From Roseibium sp. TrichSKD4 (GTDB lineage Bacteria > Pseudomonadota > Alphaproteobacteria > Rhizobiales > Stappiaceae), in the NCBI RefSeq assembly GCF_000148725.1, contig NZ_GL476301.1, positions 3,394-67,393 on the forward strand: a DNA stretch of 64,000 nt, given 5' to 3'. Positions 53,221 to 61,805 of the stretch are shown here, in pieces (the first letter of the stretch is position 1; the number at the start of each line of letters is the position of its first letter). The notes beneath the pieces were generated by a model. The model searched no databases and was not told the DNA's origin. It saw only the letters and a list, made by a program, of their open reading frames with translations. Made by a program: the position numbers and the translations under genes.

Positions 53221-54491
53221 TCGTCGCTTTCACCGCGTTCGTAGAGGGCCTCGCGGCCAATTCGGTCAAGACAGAGCTCTGCCGTCCAAGGAAGCATCAG
53301 CGAGCCGCATCGGCTGTCGCGATAAAGCCGCTCAAGCGGCAGTGACTTGAGCATGGATTGCCCCCCGCAGGTGCGGATTGCCAACTGGCATAACTCGTTT
53401 GCGTTTTCCATAACCGTGTATTGAGCTGCCCAGGCACGTAGCATCTGGTCTTTGGTTGGGTTAGGCCCCGCCTCGCTGATCACTTGGAACCACAGCGCCT
53501 TTGTTTGCTCCAGCATGATGCGCATATCAGCCACCGCATGCTGCTTGGTTGGATACATGCGCCGTTTGACCGGTGGAGTTCCGGGCACCTCGCCGCGCAG
53601 ATATTGCACGGTGAAATCATATGCAGCCTGGGCGATGCCCATATAAGTGGGCGATAGGGTGAGGAACATGTGCGGCCAAGTGGCGGCGGCCTCAAAGTAG
53701 ACCCCTTTGGGCATCAGGGCAGCATCGTCAGGAACAAAAACATCTTTGAAAACGAGATTGCGGGAGACGGTGCCTCGCATGCCAAGCGGGTCCCAGTCAC
53801 CGTAAACTTCGACACCTTCGGCGTTCGCAGGAACAGCCACATACATGGTGTCGCGGCGGCTCAGATTTTCCGTTTTTTCCGTGCAGAGCACGCCATAATA
53901 ATCGGCAGAACCAGACAGCGAAGCAAAGATCTTTTTTCCGTTGATCAACCATCCACCGTCTACGCGCGTTGCCAATGTGCCAAAAGGTTTGGTGCCTGCA
54001 GCTGCAGTTCCGCCTTCGGAAAAGGGCTGGGCATATATCGCACCCTCTTTCACGATGCGCTCATAATGAACCGCGCGGCGGTTCTCATGTTCCGAGCGTT
54101 GCGCCGGTTCCATGGAAAGATCATCGGCAAGCGCGCCGGTCCATAAACAGGAACAGACATGCATGTTCCATGTCAGGGATGTTGTTCCGCAAAATCGACC
54201 TATTTCAGCGGCCGTCAGCATGTAGGTCTTGTAGTCTGCCCCGGCGCCACCGTTTTCTTTGGGAACGCAAATGCCGAGAAGGCCATTGGCGTGCATGTCC
54301 CGATAGTTCTCCATCGGGAAGACCGCATCTCGGTCCCATTTGTGCGCGCGTGGGGCAAGTGTGTCTTGCCCGAATTGTCTCGCCAACGCTGTCAGTTCGG
54401 CTTGTTGATCGGTAAGCCGGAAGGCAGTCGGATCAAAAATTGGTTCAGGTGTTGCGGCAGGAGACGGAGCAGTGTGTTCAGCAAGAGACAT
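53217..54491 (-). CDS. Acyl-CoA-dehydrogenase-fold flavoprotein lacking the usual catalytic Glu
   Basis: A 424-residue ACAD-fold protein. I use the ATG at 54491 (AAAGGGTGA upstream), which overlaps the hydrolase gene by 14 bases. GLLGICVPKENGGAGADYKT, YAQPFSEGGTAAAG and GGWLINGKKIFASLSG are ACAD features. Where most ACADs have YEGT with the catalytic base, this has LPWTAELC, so that Glu is absent; the base could instead be on helix G as in isovaleryl-CoA dehydrogenase, or the protein could be a group-D flavin monooxygenase. It is coupled to the CoA ligase downstream. Confidence 0.82.
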   Translation of the reverse strand: MSLAEHTAPSPAATPEPIFDPTAFRLTDQQAELTALARQFGQDTLAPRAHKWDRDAVFPMENYRDMHANGLLGICVPKENGGAGADYKTYMLTAAEIGRFCGTTSLTWNMHVCSCLWTGALADDLSMEPAQRSEHENRRAVHYERIVKEGAIYAQPFSEGGTAAAGTKPFGTLATRVDGGWLINGKKIFASLSGSADYYGVLCTEKTENLSRRDTMYVAVPANAEGVEVYGDWDPLGMRGTVSRNLVFKDVFVPDDAALMPKGVYFEAAATWPHMFLTLSPTYMGIAQAAYDFTVQYLRGEVPGTPPVKRRMYPTKQHAVADMRIMLEQTKALWFQVISEAGPNPTKDQMLRAWAAQYTVMENANELCQLAIRTCGGQSMLKSLPLERLYRDSRCGSLMLPWTAELCLDRIGREALYERGESDE

Positions 54492-55281
54492 GAGTGTCAC
54501 CCTTTTCATGGTCCGCGAGAAAGCCTGACAAGGCGGAGTTAAAAGTGTCCGGGGCCTCAAGATTGGCGAGATGGCCGAGGCCGTCCATGCAATGAAACTG
54601 TGCATTGGGGATTTTGGAGGCCATCCGCTCCATCATGGCAGCTGGTGCTTGTGTGTCCGCGCTCCCTGCCAAAAGCAATGTTGGTACTTGGATGTTCGGC
54701 AGATTGTCTTTGCGGTCAAATGTGACCAGGCATTCCATCATGGTGCGATAGGTGTCCGGAAGGACTGCGCTCATGCAGGCATGGGCAAGTTCCAGTCCCT
54801 TTTTGTTTGCTTCCGGTCCGGTCAGTTCAGGTACGAGCGTTGTTGCCACGTCCGCCATCGTTCGCCCGCTCTCCAGCGGTTTCATGCGCGCTGCAATGAA
54901 TGCGCGCTGAAACTCTCCGTCTGGTCGCCCAAAAGCCGGGCTTGTAGCGGACAGCGTGAGCGTCTTCAGTCTATTGGAATTGTTTGCAACAAATTCCTGC
55001 GCAATCATGCCCCCGATGGAATGGCCGACAAGATGGAAGGTGTCGATTTGCTGTTCGTCAACGAACCTCAGAAGCGCTGCCGAAAGGCAGGCAAAGTTGA
55101 CGCTTTTCAAAGGTGGAGAGGTTCCATAGCCGGGGAGGTCTAAGGCAATTGCCCGGTAATCTGCACCAAGCTCTGCCAGCTGAGGCGCCCAGCTGCGCGC
55201 ACCGCCACCAATTCCATGCAGGAAGATAACCGCTGGTCCTTGCCCGCTTTCGGTGAAGGATAAATGCCCGCGGTCGCTCAT
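54478..55281 (-). CDS. Alpha/beta hydrolase, NicD/PcaD-like
   Basis: A 267-residue alpha/beta hydrolase with the triad Ser88 (GHSIGG), Asp219 (AGSADTQAP) and His247 (GLGHLANLEAP), and the oxyanion motif LHGIGGGARSW. It overlaps the NicX-like gene by four bases. In nicotinate degradation the N-formylmaleamate made by NicX is deformylated by NicD, also an alpha/beta hydrolase, so a similar role on this operon's ring-cleavage product is the simplest reading. Other ester or amide substrates are possible. Confidence 0.8.
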   Translation of the reverse strand: MSDRGHLSFTESGQGPAVIFLHGIGGGARSWAPQLAELGADYRAIALDLPGYGTSPPLKSVNFACLSAALLRFVDEQQIDTFHLVGHSIGGMIAQEFVANNSNRLKTLTLSATSPAFGRPDGEFQRAFIAARMKPLESGRTMADVATTLVPELTGPEANKKGLELAHACMSAVLPDTYRTMMECLVTFDRKDNLPNIQVPTLLLAGSADTQAPAAMMERMASKIPNAQFHCMDGLGHLANLEAPDTFNSALSGFLADHEKGDTHVSC

Positions 55282-56324
55282 GCGAGCTCTCCAAGGAGCT
55301 TTCCGCCTTCGATGACATTGGTGCCATCAAGCGCAATGGTGCAATGGCCAACCGGCAGGTCAAAGTGGCCGAGCGTGTAGCGCTTGGCGAATTCATTGGC
55401 TCCGGTTGAATAGAGAAAATTGCCCGGATATGCGCGAAGCTCAGTCCCGTTGGTGTCCCGTTCATCATACATCGTCAGCGCTTCGTAGCGCGCTGCCGGG
55501 TTCATGCCCCAGCCTACATGTGAGGTGGCGTAGGCTGCCGGGTCATTCCACGCGGCAAAGTATCTTTTGATCAGCTCCGCATCTGTGCCTTTGCCTGTAA
55601 TGTCGACAACGAAGTCGTTTTCGATGGTCAAAGTCACGGGGTATTGCAGGTATCGTTTGAAGGTCAGGTTGATATCGCCAGCATCCAAAACAAGGCGGCC
55701 GTTGACCGTTCCGGCACCTGGAAAACTCACAACAACACCGCCCGGCCAGTGAGCAACCGTACCGGGACGATCACAGTAGCCCCAGACACCTGCGGTTGGT
55801 GCGTTGGTCAAGTCTACCTCTAGGTCTGTCCCAGCTTCCGAGTGAACCGTCATCGTGGACGCCGCACGGAGCATTTTGACTGCTGCCTTAACCTTCGGCG
55901 TGAGTGCCGGGTCTGGTAGCAACCGTTCAAGCGCCTCGGGGTGTTCATTACTAACCATGAACAGCCGGGCACCATCGGAAATGATCTCAGGCAGTTCGGG
56001 CGCGTGCAGCATGCCTTCAACGGTCAGATCCACAACCATCGAACTTGCCTTGAGAGCAGAAATGGCGGACTTGTGACCGCGCATAGCGTCGCTGGCACCG
56101 GTAGAGCGGACTGGAACGGCTACACTTTGAGGAGGCGTTGGCAAAATCACGTGAAAAGGTTTTGCGCCGAGCCGGAGTAAAGCCAGTTCTGTAAGATGAA
56201 CATTCAGCTGGCGGGACTGGGTTTCAGACAGAATTGCAACTTCTTCGCCGCGTTGCACCTTGCAAAACGACAGCGCTTTTTCGAACACGTCGATCCATTT
56301 CGCTTCTATGCGATCTGCCAGCAT
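55278..56324 (-). CDS. NicX-like ring-cleaving dioxygenase (2,5-dihydroxypyridine dioxygenase family)
   Basis: A 348-residue protein of the NicX/M29-like fold. The three Fe(II) ligands of Pseudomonas NicX (His265, His318, Asp320) correspond to His269 (SHVGWG), His320 and Asp322 (GHFDLP) here. Also shared are GYCDRPGTVAHWPGG and the RAYPGNFLYSTG stretch. The ATG at 56324 follows GGGGGAGGCATA, giving a length equal to NicX. NicX opens 2,5-dihydroxypyridine to N-formylmaleamate. It is divergent from a MarR gene, as nicotinate operons are. The substrate here may differ because nicC, nicE and nicF analogues are missing. Confidence 0.82.
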   Translation of the reverse strand: MLADRIEAKWIDVFEKALSFCKVQRGEEVAILSETQSRQLNVHLTELALLRLGAKPFHVILPTPPQSVAVPVRSTGASDAMRGHKSAISALKASSMVVDLTVEGMLHAPELPEIISDGARLFMVSNEHPEALERLLPDPALTPKVKAAVKMLRAASTMTVHSEAGTDLEVDLTNAPTAGVWGYCDRPGTVAHWPGGVVVSFPGAGTVNGRLVLDAGDINLTFKRYLQYPVTLTIENDFVVDITGKGTDAELIKRYFAAWNDPAAYATSHVGWGMNPAARYEALTMYDERDTNGTELRAYPGNFLYSTGANEFAKRYTLGHFDLPVGHCTIALDGTNVIEGGKLLGELA

Positions 56325-56369
56325 TATGCCTCCCCCGGCAACCGAAGTACTGGGTGTCAGTATTTCGAT

Positions 56370-56400
56370 TGATTGTAACAATCATTCATGTGTTACGTAA
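56370..56400. promoter_or_regulatory. Candidate MarR operator(s)
   Basis: TGATTG-TAA-CAATCA (56370-56384) is a perfect 6-bp dyad, the size MarR dimers bind. The 8-bp palindrome TTACGTAA follows at 56393-56400. Both lie in the 150-bp region between the NicX-like and MarR genes, so one regulator could control both directions. Confidence 0.5.
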
Positions 56401-56476
56401 TCATGGAAATTAAATTATATCAATAGGAATATAAAATCTGTAATCTGCCAAATGTTGTAGGCTTCGGTGTGGGGGA

Positions 56477-56953
56477 ATGATGGCCAGAAAAGGAACTGAT
56501 GAAAGGCCAGAAAACGAGGGTGAAACTTCTTTTGTTTCCAATTACCTGTCCGCGCTTTTGGCTCAAGCCAGCTATTTGTTCAGTTCGCAATTCCACACTC
56601 ATTTAAAGAGGTTTGGCATTTCGGTGCCGACATGGCGTGTTCTGGCCATTCTGTCTGATGGGCAAGGTAAGCCGATTGGAGAGATTGCCAGAATTGGGCT
56701 TTATAACCAGCCAACGACCAGCAAGATTATTGATCGTTTGACGGCCGAAGGACTGGTTCAGCGACGGCAGGACGAGGCGGACAAGCGGAAGATGCTTGTC
56801 TTTATCACGTCAAAAGGTCAGGAGTTGGTTCGAACACTCATGGATGATGCGATTGAGCATGAAAAGCGCAGCCTTGAGGGCTATTCGCCGGAGGAAGTAG
56901 CGCTTCTGAAAAATGTCTTGCGCACGCTTATCAGTCGGCTGGAAAAGGCTTGA
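56477..56953 (+). CDS. MarR-family regulator
   Basis: A 158-residue MarR protein. ISVPTWRVLAILSDGQGKPIG and NQPTTSKIIDRLTAEGLVQR form the winged helix, with DEADKRKMLVFITSKG as the wing. It is divergent from the NicX-like operon; in Pseudomonas the nic ring-cleavage operon is controlled by NicR, also of the MarR family. It probably represses the operon until a pathway compound binds. It converges on the ICL-family lyase gene. Confidence 0.88.
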   Translation: MMARKGTDERPENEGETSFVSNYLSALLAQASYLFSSQFHTHLKRFGISVPTWRVLAILSDGQGKPIGEIARIGLYNQPTTSKIIDRLTAEGLVQRRQDEADKRKMLVFITSKGQELVRTLMDDAIEHEKRSLEGYSPEEVALLKNVLRTLISRLEKA

Positions 56954-56958
56954 GTGTT

Positions 56959-57831
56959 TCAGTCACGACGGGACGTGTCATATTTGGCCGAGGCCTCATA
57001 GTAATCGAAGAAGCCAATCCTCTCGCGCAGTTCCTTGAAATCCATGAGTTGATCGGAGCGGTCAGTGTCGCTCTTGAGCGCTTGAAGGGTTGCCATCATC
57101 GCTTTCATGGCGCTTGCCATGAGTGTCAGAGGATAGGCTGCGATGGCATAACCGAGGTCTTCTAACTCCTTGTGGGAGAGGTCCGGGGTTTCTCCACCTT
57201 CCACGATGTTTGCCATCTTAGGTCCCGGCAATTCCTTGCAGATGGTCTCCATCTCTTCAACGGATTTGGGGGCTTCAACAAACAGGATGTCTGCGCCGAG
57301 CTCTTTGAATTTGGCCGCGCGGTCGATGGCTTCGCTCAAGCCGTGTTCATGACGTGCATCGGTGCGTGCAAGTATGAGAATGTCGGCACCTGCTTGCTTG
57401 GCATCGTTCGCAGCGCGGATGCGGTCGAAGGCCTCTTCGCGAGACACCACGGCTTTTCCAGGCGTGTGTCCGCAACGCTTTGGAGCGACCTGATCTTCGA
57501 TCATGGCCGCCGCCGTGCCCGCCTTCGCGAAACCTGAAACGGTACGACGGACATTCATCGCGTTGCCATAGCCGGTATCACCATCTGCAATGAGGGGAAT
57601 GGAAATCGCATCGGTTATGTTGCGCGCTTGATCCAGAACTTCTGAATAGGACATCAACCCAAGATCCGGCTGGCCAATCCGTGATGCAGATGTGGCAAAG
57701 CCGGACATGAAGGTGAGCGGAAAATCCGCCTGTTCGATCAGTTTTGCCGACAGCGCATCAAAGCAGCAGGGCATCACTAAAAGATCTTGGTTTGCCAACA
57801 GCGTGCGAAGGGTGGCAGCGGGGCTTGGCAT
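56959..57831 (-). CDS. Isocitrate lyase/PEP mutase family lyase
   Basis: A 290-residue TIM-barrel lyase. The active-site loop has KRCGH (in EDQVAPKRCGHTPGK), the form used by 2-methylisocitrate and 2,3-dimethylmalate lyases; IADGDTGYGN supplies the Mg2+-binding aspartates. Such enzymes split C-C bonds in branched or hydroxylated dicarboxylates. It is the last gene of the TRAP system 2 operon (nine bases after dctM). Dimethylmalate lyase acts in a fermentative nicotinate pathway, an interesting parallel to the nearby NicX-like gene, but the substrate is not provable here. Confidence 0.85.
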   Translation of the reverse strand: MPSPAATLRTLLANQDLLVMPCCFDALSAKLIEQADFPLTFMSGFATSASRIGQPDLGLMSYSEVLDQARNITDAISIPLIADGDTGYGNAMNVRRTVSGFAKAGTAAAMIEDQVAPKRCGHTPGKAVVSREEAFDRIRAANDAKQAGADILILARTDARHEHGLSEAIDRAAKFKELGADILFVEAPKSVEEMETICKELPGPKMANIVEGGETPDLSHKELEDLGYAIAAYPLTLMASAMKAMMATLQALKSDTDRSDQLMDFKELRERIGFFDYYEASAKYDTSRRD

Positions 57832-57840
57832 AGGGATGTC

Positions 57841-59115
57841 CTAGAGTTTGAAGGGAATGTAGAGCGCAAGGTCGGTCCAAAGATAGAGGATGACAACCGA
57901 TGCCAGCATCAACAAGAGGAAGGGCATCACACCCTTAGAGATTTCAGTCAGCCTCGCCCTTGCCACCGACTGTATGACGTAAAGGTTCAGCCCGACGGGC
58001 GGTGTGATGAGTGCACACTCCACCATGATAACCATATAAACACCGAACCAGATCGGGTCGAAGCCGAGGGCCATGGCCGCTGGCAGCAAGACGGGTGTCA
58101 TGATCAAGACCATGGAAAGGGCTTCAAACACCAGTCCCATGATCAAGAGAACGACCGAAACCACAAGGATGAAGACCAAAGGTGTGTCGATGTTCTGGCC
58201 AATGAACATGGAGATGTCTTGTGGGATCCGGTAGAGCGTAATGGCTTTGCCGAAGACCTTTGCGCCCGCGACAATCAGCAGAATCGCAACGGTCGTCACC
58301 ATGGATTCAAAAGCGGCTTCCTTGAAGGCCTTCCACGTGAGCGTGCGCAAGTAGAGCGTGGTGATTCCGAGCGCAGCTGCAAAGCCAATGGCTGCAGCTT
58401 CCGTCGGCGTTGCAATCCCGGTGTAGATCACGCCGATAACAATTGCTGCCAATGCCATGGAAGGTAGGGCGCGCAAACTTGCTGCCAGACGCTCACTTGC
58501 AGATGATGCCGGTTCTGGTGTGTAGCCACCAAACCAGCGCGCGTAGATCATTGAAAACACGATGAAGAAGGCAACGAGCAAGAGCCCGGGGCCAATGCCT
58601 GCCAAAAACAGGGCGATGACTGATTGTTCGGTCACAAACCCATAAACAATCATTGGGATGGAGGGCGGGATAAGGATGCCGAGTGTTCCCCCTGCTGCCA
58701 GCAGTCCATAGACAAATTTACGCTCATAACCGCGATTGATCATTTCCGGGATTGCGACTGTGCCAATCGTTGCAGCGGTTGCGACAGACGAACCGGAAAT
58801 GGCCGCAAAAATGGCACAAGACAGAATCGTTGCGACTGCAAGGCCGCCGGGCCAGTGCCCCACCCATGCGTGAACGGCAGCAAAAAGGTCTTTGCCGACA
58901 CCTGCTTTTAACAGGATGTTGGACATCAACAGGAACAACGGGACCGCAAGCAGAATAAAGCCGTCGAGCGTGTCGAGAATGGCTTGCGGGGCCATGAGCG
59001 GAGAGAACCCACCCAAGATGAGGAGCATCAACCCAAGGCCGCCAAGTGTGAAGGCGACGGGGACACGGAGTAAAAGCAGCGTGAAGAGAACGCCTAGGAT
59101 GGCAATTGTTGTCAC
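57841..59115 (-). CDS. TRAP transporter large permease (DctM), system 2
   Basis: A 424-residue DctM. The start is a GTG at 59115 that overlaps the dctQ stop (GTGA) and has GGAGGGATGCATCC upstream; the longer frame into dctQ is an artefact. Key motifs are AAISGSSVATAATIGTVAIP and AAGGTLGILIPPSIPMIVYG. It lies between dctQ and the lyase gene, so the imported acid is probably the lyase's substrate or a precursor. Confidence 0.9.
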   Translation of the reverse strand: MTTIAILGVLFTLLLLRVPVAFTLGGLGLMLLILGGFSPLMAPQAILDTLDGFILLAVPLFLLMSNILLKAGVGKDLFAAVHAWVGHWPGGLAVATILSCAIFAAISGSSVATAATIGTVAIPEMINRGYERKFVYGLLAAGGTLGILIPPSIPMIVYGFVTEQSVIALFLAGIGPGLLLVAFFIVFSMIYARWFGGYTPEPASSASERLAASLRALPSMALAAIVIGVIYTGIATPTEAAAIGFAAALGITTLYLRTLTWKAFKEAAFESMVTTVAILLIVAGAKVFGKAITLYRIPQDISMFIGQNIDTPLVFILVVSVVLLIMGLVFEALSMVLIMTPVLLPAAMALGFDPIWFGVYMVIMVECALITPPVGLNLYVIQSVARARLTEISKGVMPFLLLMLASVVILYLWTDLALYIPFKL

Positions 59116-59612
59116 GGATGCATCCCTCCACTGGGTGTATCCATCTGACCGGAAACGGCTTTTCCAAGCTCTATGACGGCCTGCGCCAACAAAAGGGCAA
59201 AGCCAACAGGAATTGCGAGCTCGGACACCCATGTTGGCAGGTCGAGCATGGACCCTGTCGTGCGGCCGCGTTCAAAAGAATCCCAAAATATGCCCCACCC
59301 CTTCCAGGTTACAACTGCGCTGAAAAAGGCGACGAAGCCCATGGCGATAATCTGAGCTATCCGCTTGCCTGTGGGTGACAGAGAATCTGTCAGCACATCA
59401 ACAGCCACATGGCGGTTGGCCTTCATGATCCAGGACATGCTGATCATCGCTCCCCAAATCAAGCACAGCTGCGAAAGTTCAGCGGCCCAAATGGTCGGAG
59501 CCGTAAAAAGGTATCGCGCCAGAACTTCATAGGTGAGCATGCAGCCGGCAGCGACAAACATTATCGCGGCCACCCAGGCGAACAAGGTGATGGTGCGGGC
59601 GTATAAAGCCAT
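59112..59612 (-). CDS. TRAP transporter small permease (DctQ), system 2
   Basis: A 166-residue protein with four membrane segments and the DctQ motif (YEVLARYLFTAPTIWAAELSQ). It is separated from dctP by 112 bases containing two hairpins and overlaps dctM by four bases. It forms the membrane unit with DctM. Confidence 0.86.
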   Translation of the reverse strand: MALYARTITLFAWVAAIMFVAAGCMLTYEVLARYLFTAPTIWAAELSQLCLIWGAMISMSWIMKANRHVAVDVLTDSLSPTGKRIAQIIAMGFVAFFSAVVTWKGWGIFWDSFERGRTTGSMLDLPTWVSELAIPVGFALLLAQAVIELGKAVSGQMDTPSGGMHP

Positions 59613-59647
59613 GGATGAGGTGCATCCTTAGTCTGTCAGAAAACGTG

Positions 59648-59668
59648 CCCCGCACTTAGGGTGCGGGG
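59648..59668 (-). terminator. Hairpin before dctQ system 2
   Basis: CCCCGCAC (59648-59655) pairs perfectly with GTGCGGGG (59661-59668). Read on the minus strand, TTTT follows four bases beyond the stem. It looks like a partial terminator between dctP and dctQ. Confidence 0.65.
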
Positions 59669-59682
59669 ACTGAGGGCGTTAT

Positions 59683-59714
59683 GTCCCTCTCGTTTGAAAC
59701 CAAGCGGGAGGGGC
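59683..59714 (-). terminator. Hairpin directly after dctP system 2
   Basis: Bases 59683-59692 pair with 59705-59714 along ten positions (two G-U pairs) around a 12-base loop, about ten bases after the dctP stop. With the second hairpin at 59648-59668 it forms a double stem-loop that should stabilise or attenuate the transcript. Confidence 0.55.
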
Positions 59715-59724
59715 AAAACGTTTC

Positions 59725-60717
59725 TTACAGCTTTTCGGCAGCGTCCAGGATTTGTGCTCCCAGATCTCCGGCCTTTTCGCGATAGGTGTCATAAACCGGC
59801 TGGCTAACAGCCTTCCAAGCACTGATTTCTTCTGCCGTTGGACGGTAGATGGTCATGCCGTTTTCTTCAGCCGCTGCATAGGCAGCAGTCTCGATTTCGG
59901 ACATCCGATTACGCACATCCGCTTCTGCTTTGGCCGCAGCTGCGGAGATCAGCTTGCGGTGTTCTTCCGGCAGACCATTCCAGAAGTCCGTGTTTACGAC
60001 CACGATGAATTCAATGTCTGCATGGTTGGTCACCGTGATGGTGTCCATGACCTCCCACAGCTTGCGGGATTTAACACCGGACACGCCGGTCATGCCGATG
60101 TCAACCGTGCCACGCTGATAGGCAAGATACTGCTCGGACCCGGAAATCAGGGTTGGCGCGCCGCCAGCAGCGGTCACGAAGTCACCGAGTGTTTTTCCGA
60201 ACACCCGGGCTTTTTTGCCCTTCATGTCTTCCGGGGTTTTGATCGGTCCACCTTTGGAGAGCATGATGGCTCCGCCATAGGCCTGCCACCAGAGTACGGT
60301 TGAGCCTGTGTCCTTGATGGCTTCGTCAATCGGGCCACGAACTGGAGACCCTTGGGCAACAGCAGCACGAACCTTGTCTTCAGTGTCGAACAGGAACGGC
60401 TGATAAAAAATATCAACAGCCGGAATATCGCCTACATAGCGGGTCAGCGATGCAACACCCATTTCGATGGAACCAGAACCCACAGCAGATGGCACCTGCT
60501 TGTCTTTATAAAGCTGGGCTGAATCGTAGATCTCCACGGCGATATCGCCGTTGGAGGTCTTTTCAACCTCTTCCTTGAAAAGGGAGAGATTCTGACCAAG
60601 GTGGCTGGTGAGGGGAAGTTGGAGCGAAATGCGAAGCGTGGTGTCTGCTGCAAAGGATGTCGCGGTCGACAGGCCAAAAGCAACGGCTGCTCCAAGAACC
60701 CATTTTAAGGTTTTCAT
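59725..60717 (-). CDS. TRAP transporter solute-binding protein (DctP), system 2
   Basis: A 330-residue DctP protein with a signal peptide ending near SFA-ADT (about residue 24). LQLPLTSHLGQNLSLFKEEVE, DMKGKKARVFGKTLGDFVTA (with the carboxylate-clamping arginine) and GTVDIGMTGVSGVKSRKLWEV are family features. It is first in the dctPQM-lyase operon. The ligand is an organic acid, possibly the branched dicarboxylate handled by the adjacent lyase. Confidence 0.88.
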   Translation of the reverse strand: MKTLKWVLGAAVAFGLSTATSFAADTTLRISLQLPLTSHLGQNLSLFKEEVEKTSNGDIAVEIYDSAQLYKDKQVPSAVGSGSIEMGVASLTRYVGDIPAVDIFYQPFLFDTEDKVRAAVAQGSPVRGPIDEAIKDTGSTVLWWQAYGGAIMLSKGGPIKTPEDMKGKKARVFGKTLGDFVTAAGGAPTLISGSEQYLAYQRGTVDIGMTGVSGVKSRKLWEVMDTITVTNHADIEFIVVVNTDFWNGLPEEHRKLISAAAAKAEADVRNRMSEIETAAYAAAEENGMTIYRPTAEEISAWKAVSQPVYDTYREKAGDLGAQILDAAEKL

Positions 60718-60808
60718 ATTGTCCTCCCAATGATGTTTTGAAACTTTTTTATTTTATTGCCGCCAAGCGGAGACTTTAAGCGGATCTGGTCTTTGCAGGA
60801 ATGTAGAC

Positions 60809-61102
60809 TTAGATCCCGTCGAGCATCACAATTTCGACTTCTCCGGCTCCATCGGTTCGGCGGAATTTCGCGGCTGACTGATAAGCCTCGGAGTTGAAGC
60901 AAGCGATCCCTTGCTCCATCGTTGGAAACTCAATGATCACGAAGCGCTGAAAATGATCCGTGCCTTCCATGATCTTGAAATCACCGCCACGGGCGAGCAC
61001 TTTTCCGCCGTGATTTTTAAGGATTGCGGGCACTTGTTCCGCGTATTTCTTGTATTCATCGGGCGTGTTGACCCGTGCACGGGCCATCCAATAGGCGGGC
61101 AT
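60809..61102 (-). CDS. DUF1330 family protein
   Basis: A 97-residue ferredoxin-like-fold protein. The ATG at 61102 follows GGGAGGAAAA, and MPAYWMARARVNTPDEYKKYAEQ is the standard DUF1330 opening; FVIIEFPTMEQGIACFNSEAY is the conserved second half. Function of the family is not established; members often accompany catabolic genes. It lies about 90 bases before dctP system 2 on the same strand and probably belongs to that transcript. Confidence 0.85.
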   Translation of the reverse strand: MPAYWMARARVNTPDEYKKYAEQVPAILKNHGGKVLARGGDFKIMEGTDHFQRFVIIEFPTMEQGIACFNSEAYQSAAKFRRTDGAGEVEIVMLDGI

Positions 61103-61237
61103 TTTTCCTCCCAGTCCGCGCTGAAGGCGCGGGTTGTATGCTTCACCAAGTGCACTAAATTTGGCCAATTGGTAAAATTGTGCAAGCTCTGTTTTGTTAC
61201 AATCGTTACTTTTTAAAGGTAGCGCAAAGGGGCAGGA

Positions 61238-61786
61238 TCAATTGAAAAGGCTCACTTTGGCCAAAAGCTCTGCCGTGTTGTGAGCGGATAAGAGTTTCAA
61301 AAGTCGTGCTCGCACATCCTCCACAGTTCGGGGGGAAAGCCCGAGTTCTCTGGCAATTTCCTTGCTGGTCAATCCGCGGCGCAGTCCGGCCAAAACGTCT
61401 TTCTGACGGGGTGTCAGGGTGACGTTGCCCGGTAGGTCGAAAACCTGCGCAAATGACATGACCACCCTCTTGAGAGGCTCATCAGCAACAAGAGAGCGCG
61501 CGCGAAAACGGCACCAGATATGTGTGCCATCCTTTCTCTGCAGTAATCGTTGATCTGTGTATTGGCCGGTTTCACGGATCACTTCCAAACCGATGTCACG
61601 AACCCGTTCAAATTCCTCATCGGAGGCATAAAAAATTCGGAAAGACTGCCCAATCAGGTCTTCCCTTGGATACCCGCTCAAAGCCGCAAAACGCGCGTTG
61701 CAGGTTTGAATGTGTCTGTTTTCTGCCAACACGATCCCGATCGGGGCTTCTTCAAAGGAAAGTCTTACCGCTTCGTCTGGTGCCAT
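61238..61786 (-). CDS. PAS-LuxR transcriptional regulator
   Basis: A 182-residue regulator. Residues about 8-120 form a PAS domain (APIGIVLAENRHIQTCNARF, RKDGTHIWCRFRAR), and 123-175 a LuxR-type helix-turn-helix (LTPRQKDVLAGLRRGLTSKE, LGLSPRTVEDVRARLLKLL). There is no receiver domain, so it senses a ligand or redox state directly. It is divergent from the M20 gene and leads toward the DUF1330-TRAP genes. A perfect dyad at 61806-61823 in the divergent region is its likely site. Confidence 0.85.
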   Translation of the reverse strand: MAPDEAVRLSFEEAPIGIVLAENRHIQTCNARFAALSGYPREDLIGQSFRIFYASDEEFERVRDIGLEVIRETGQYTDQRLLQRKDGTHIWCRFRARSLVADEPLKRVVMSFAQVFDLPGNVTLTPRQKDVLAGLRRGLTSKEIARELGLSPRTVEDVRARLLKLLSAHNTAELLAKVSLFN

Positions 61787-61805
61787 GATCTCGATCCCGT
61801 ATTCC

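Noticed and set aside
55278-56324. Leucyl aminopeptidase (M29) annotation for the NicX-like protein
   Set aside because: The fold is related, but the iron ligands and long stretches match 2,5-dihydroxypyridine dioxygenase better and the hydrolase and MarR neighbours agree.
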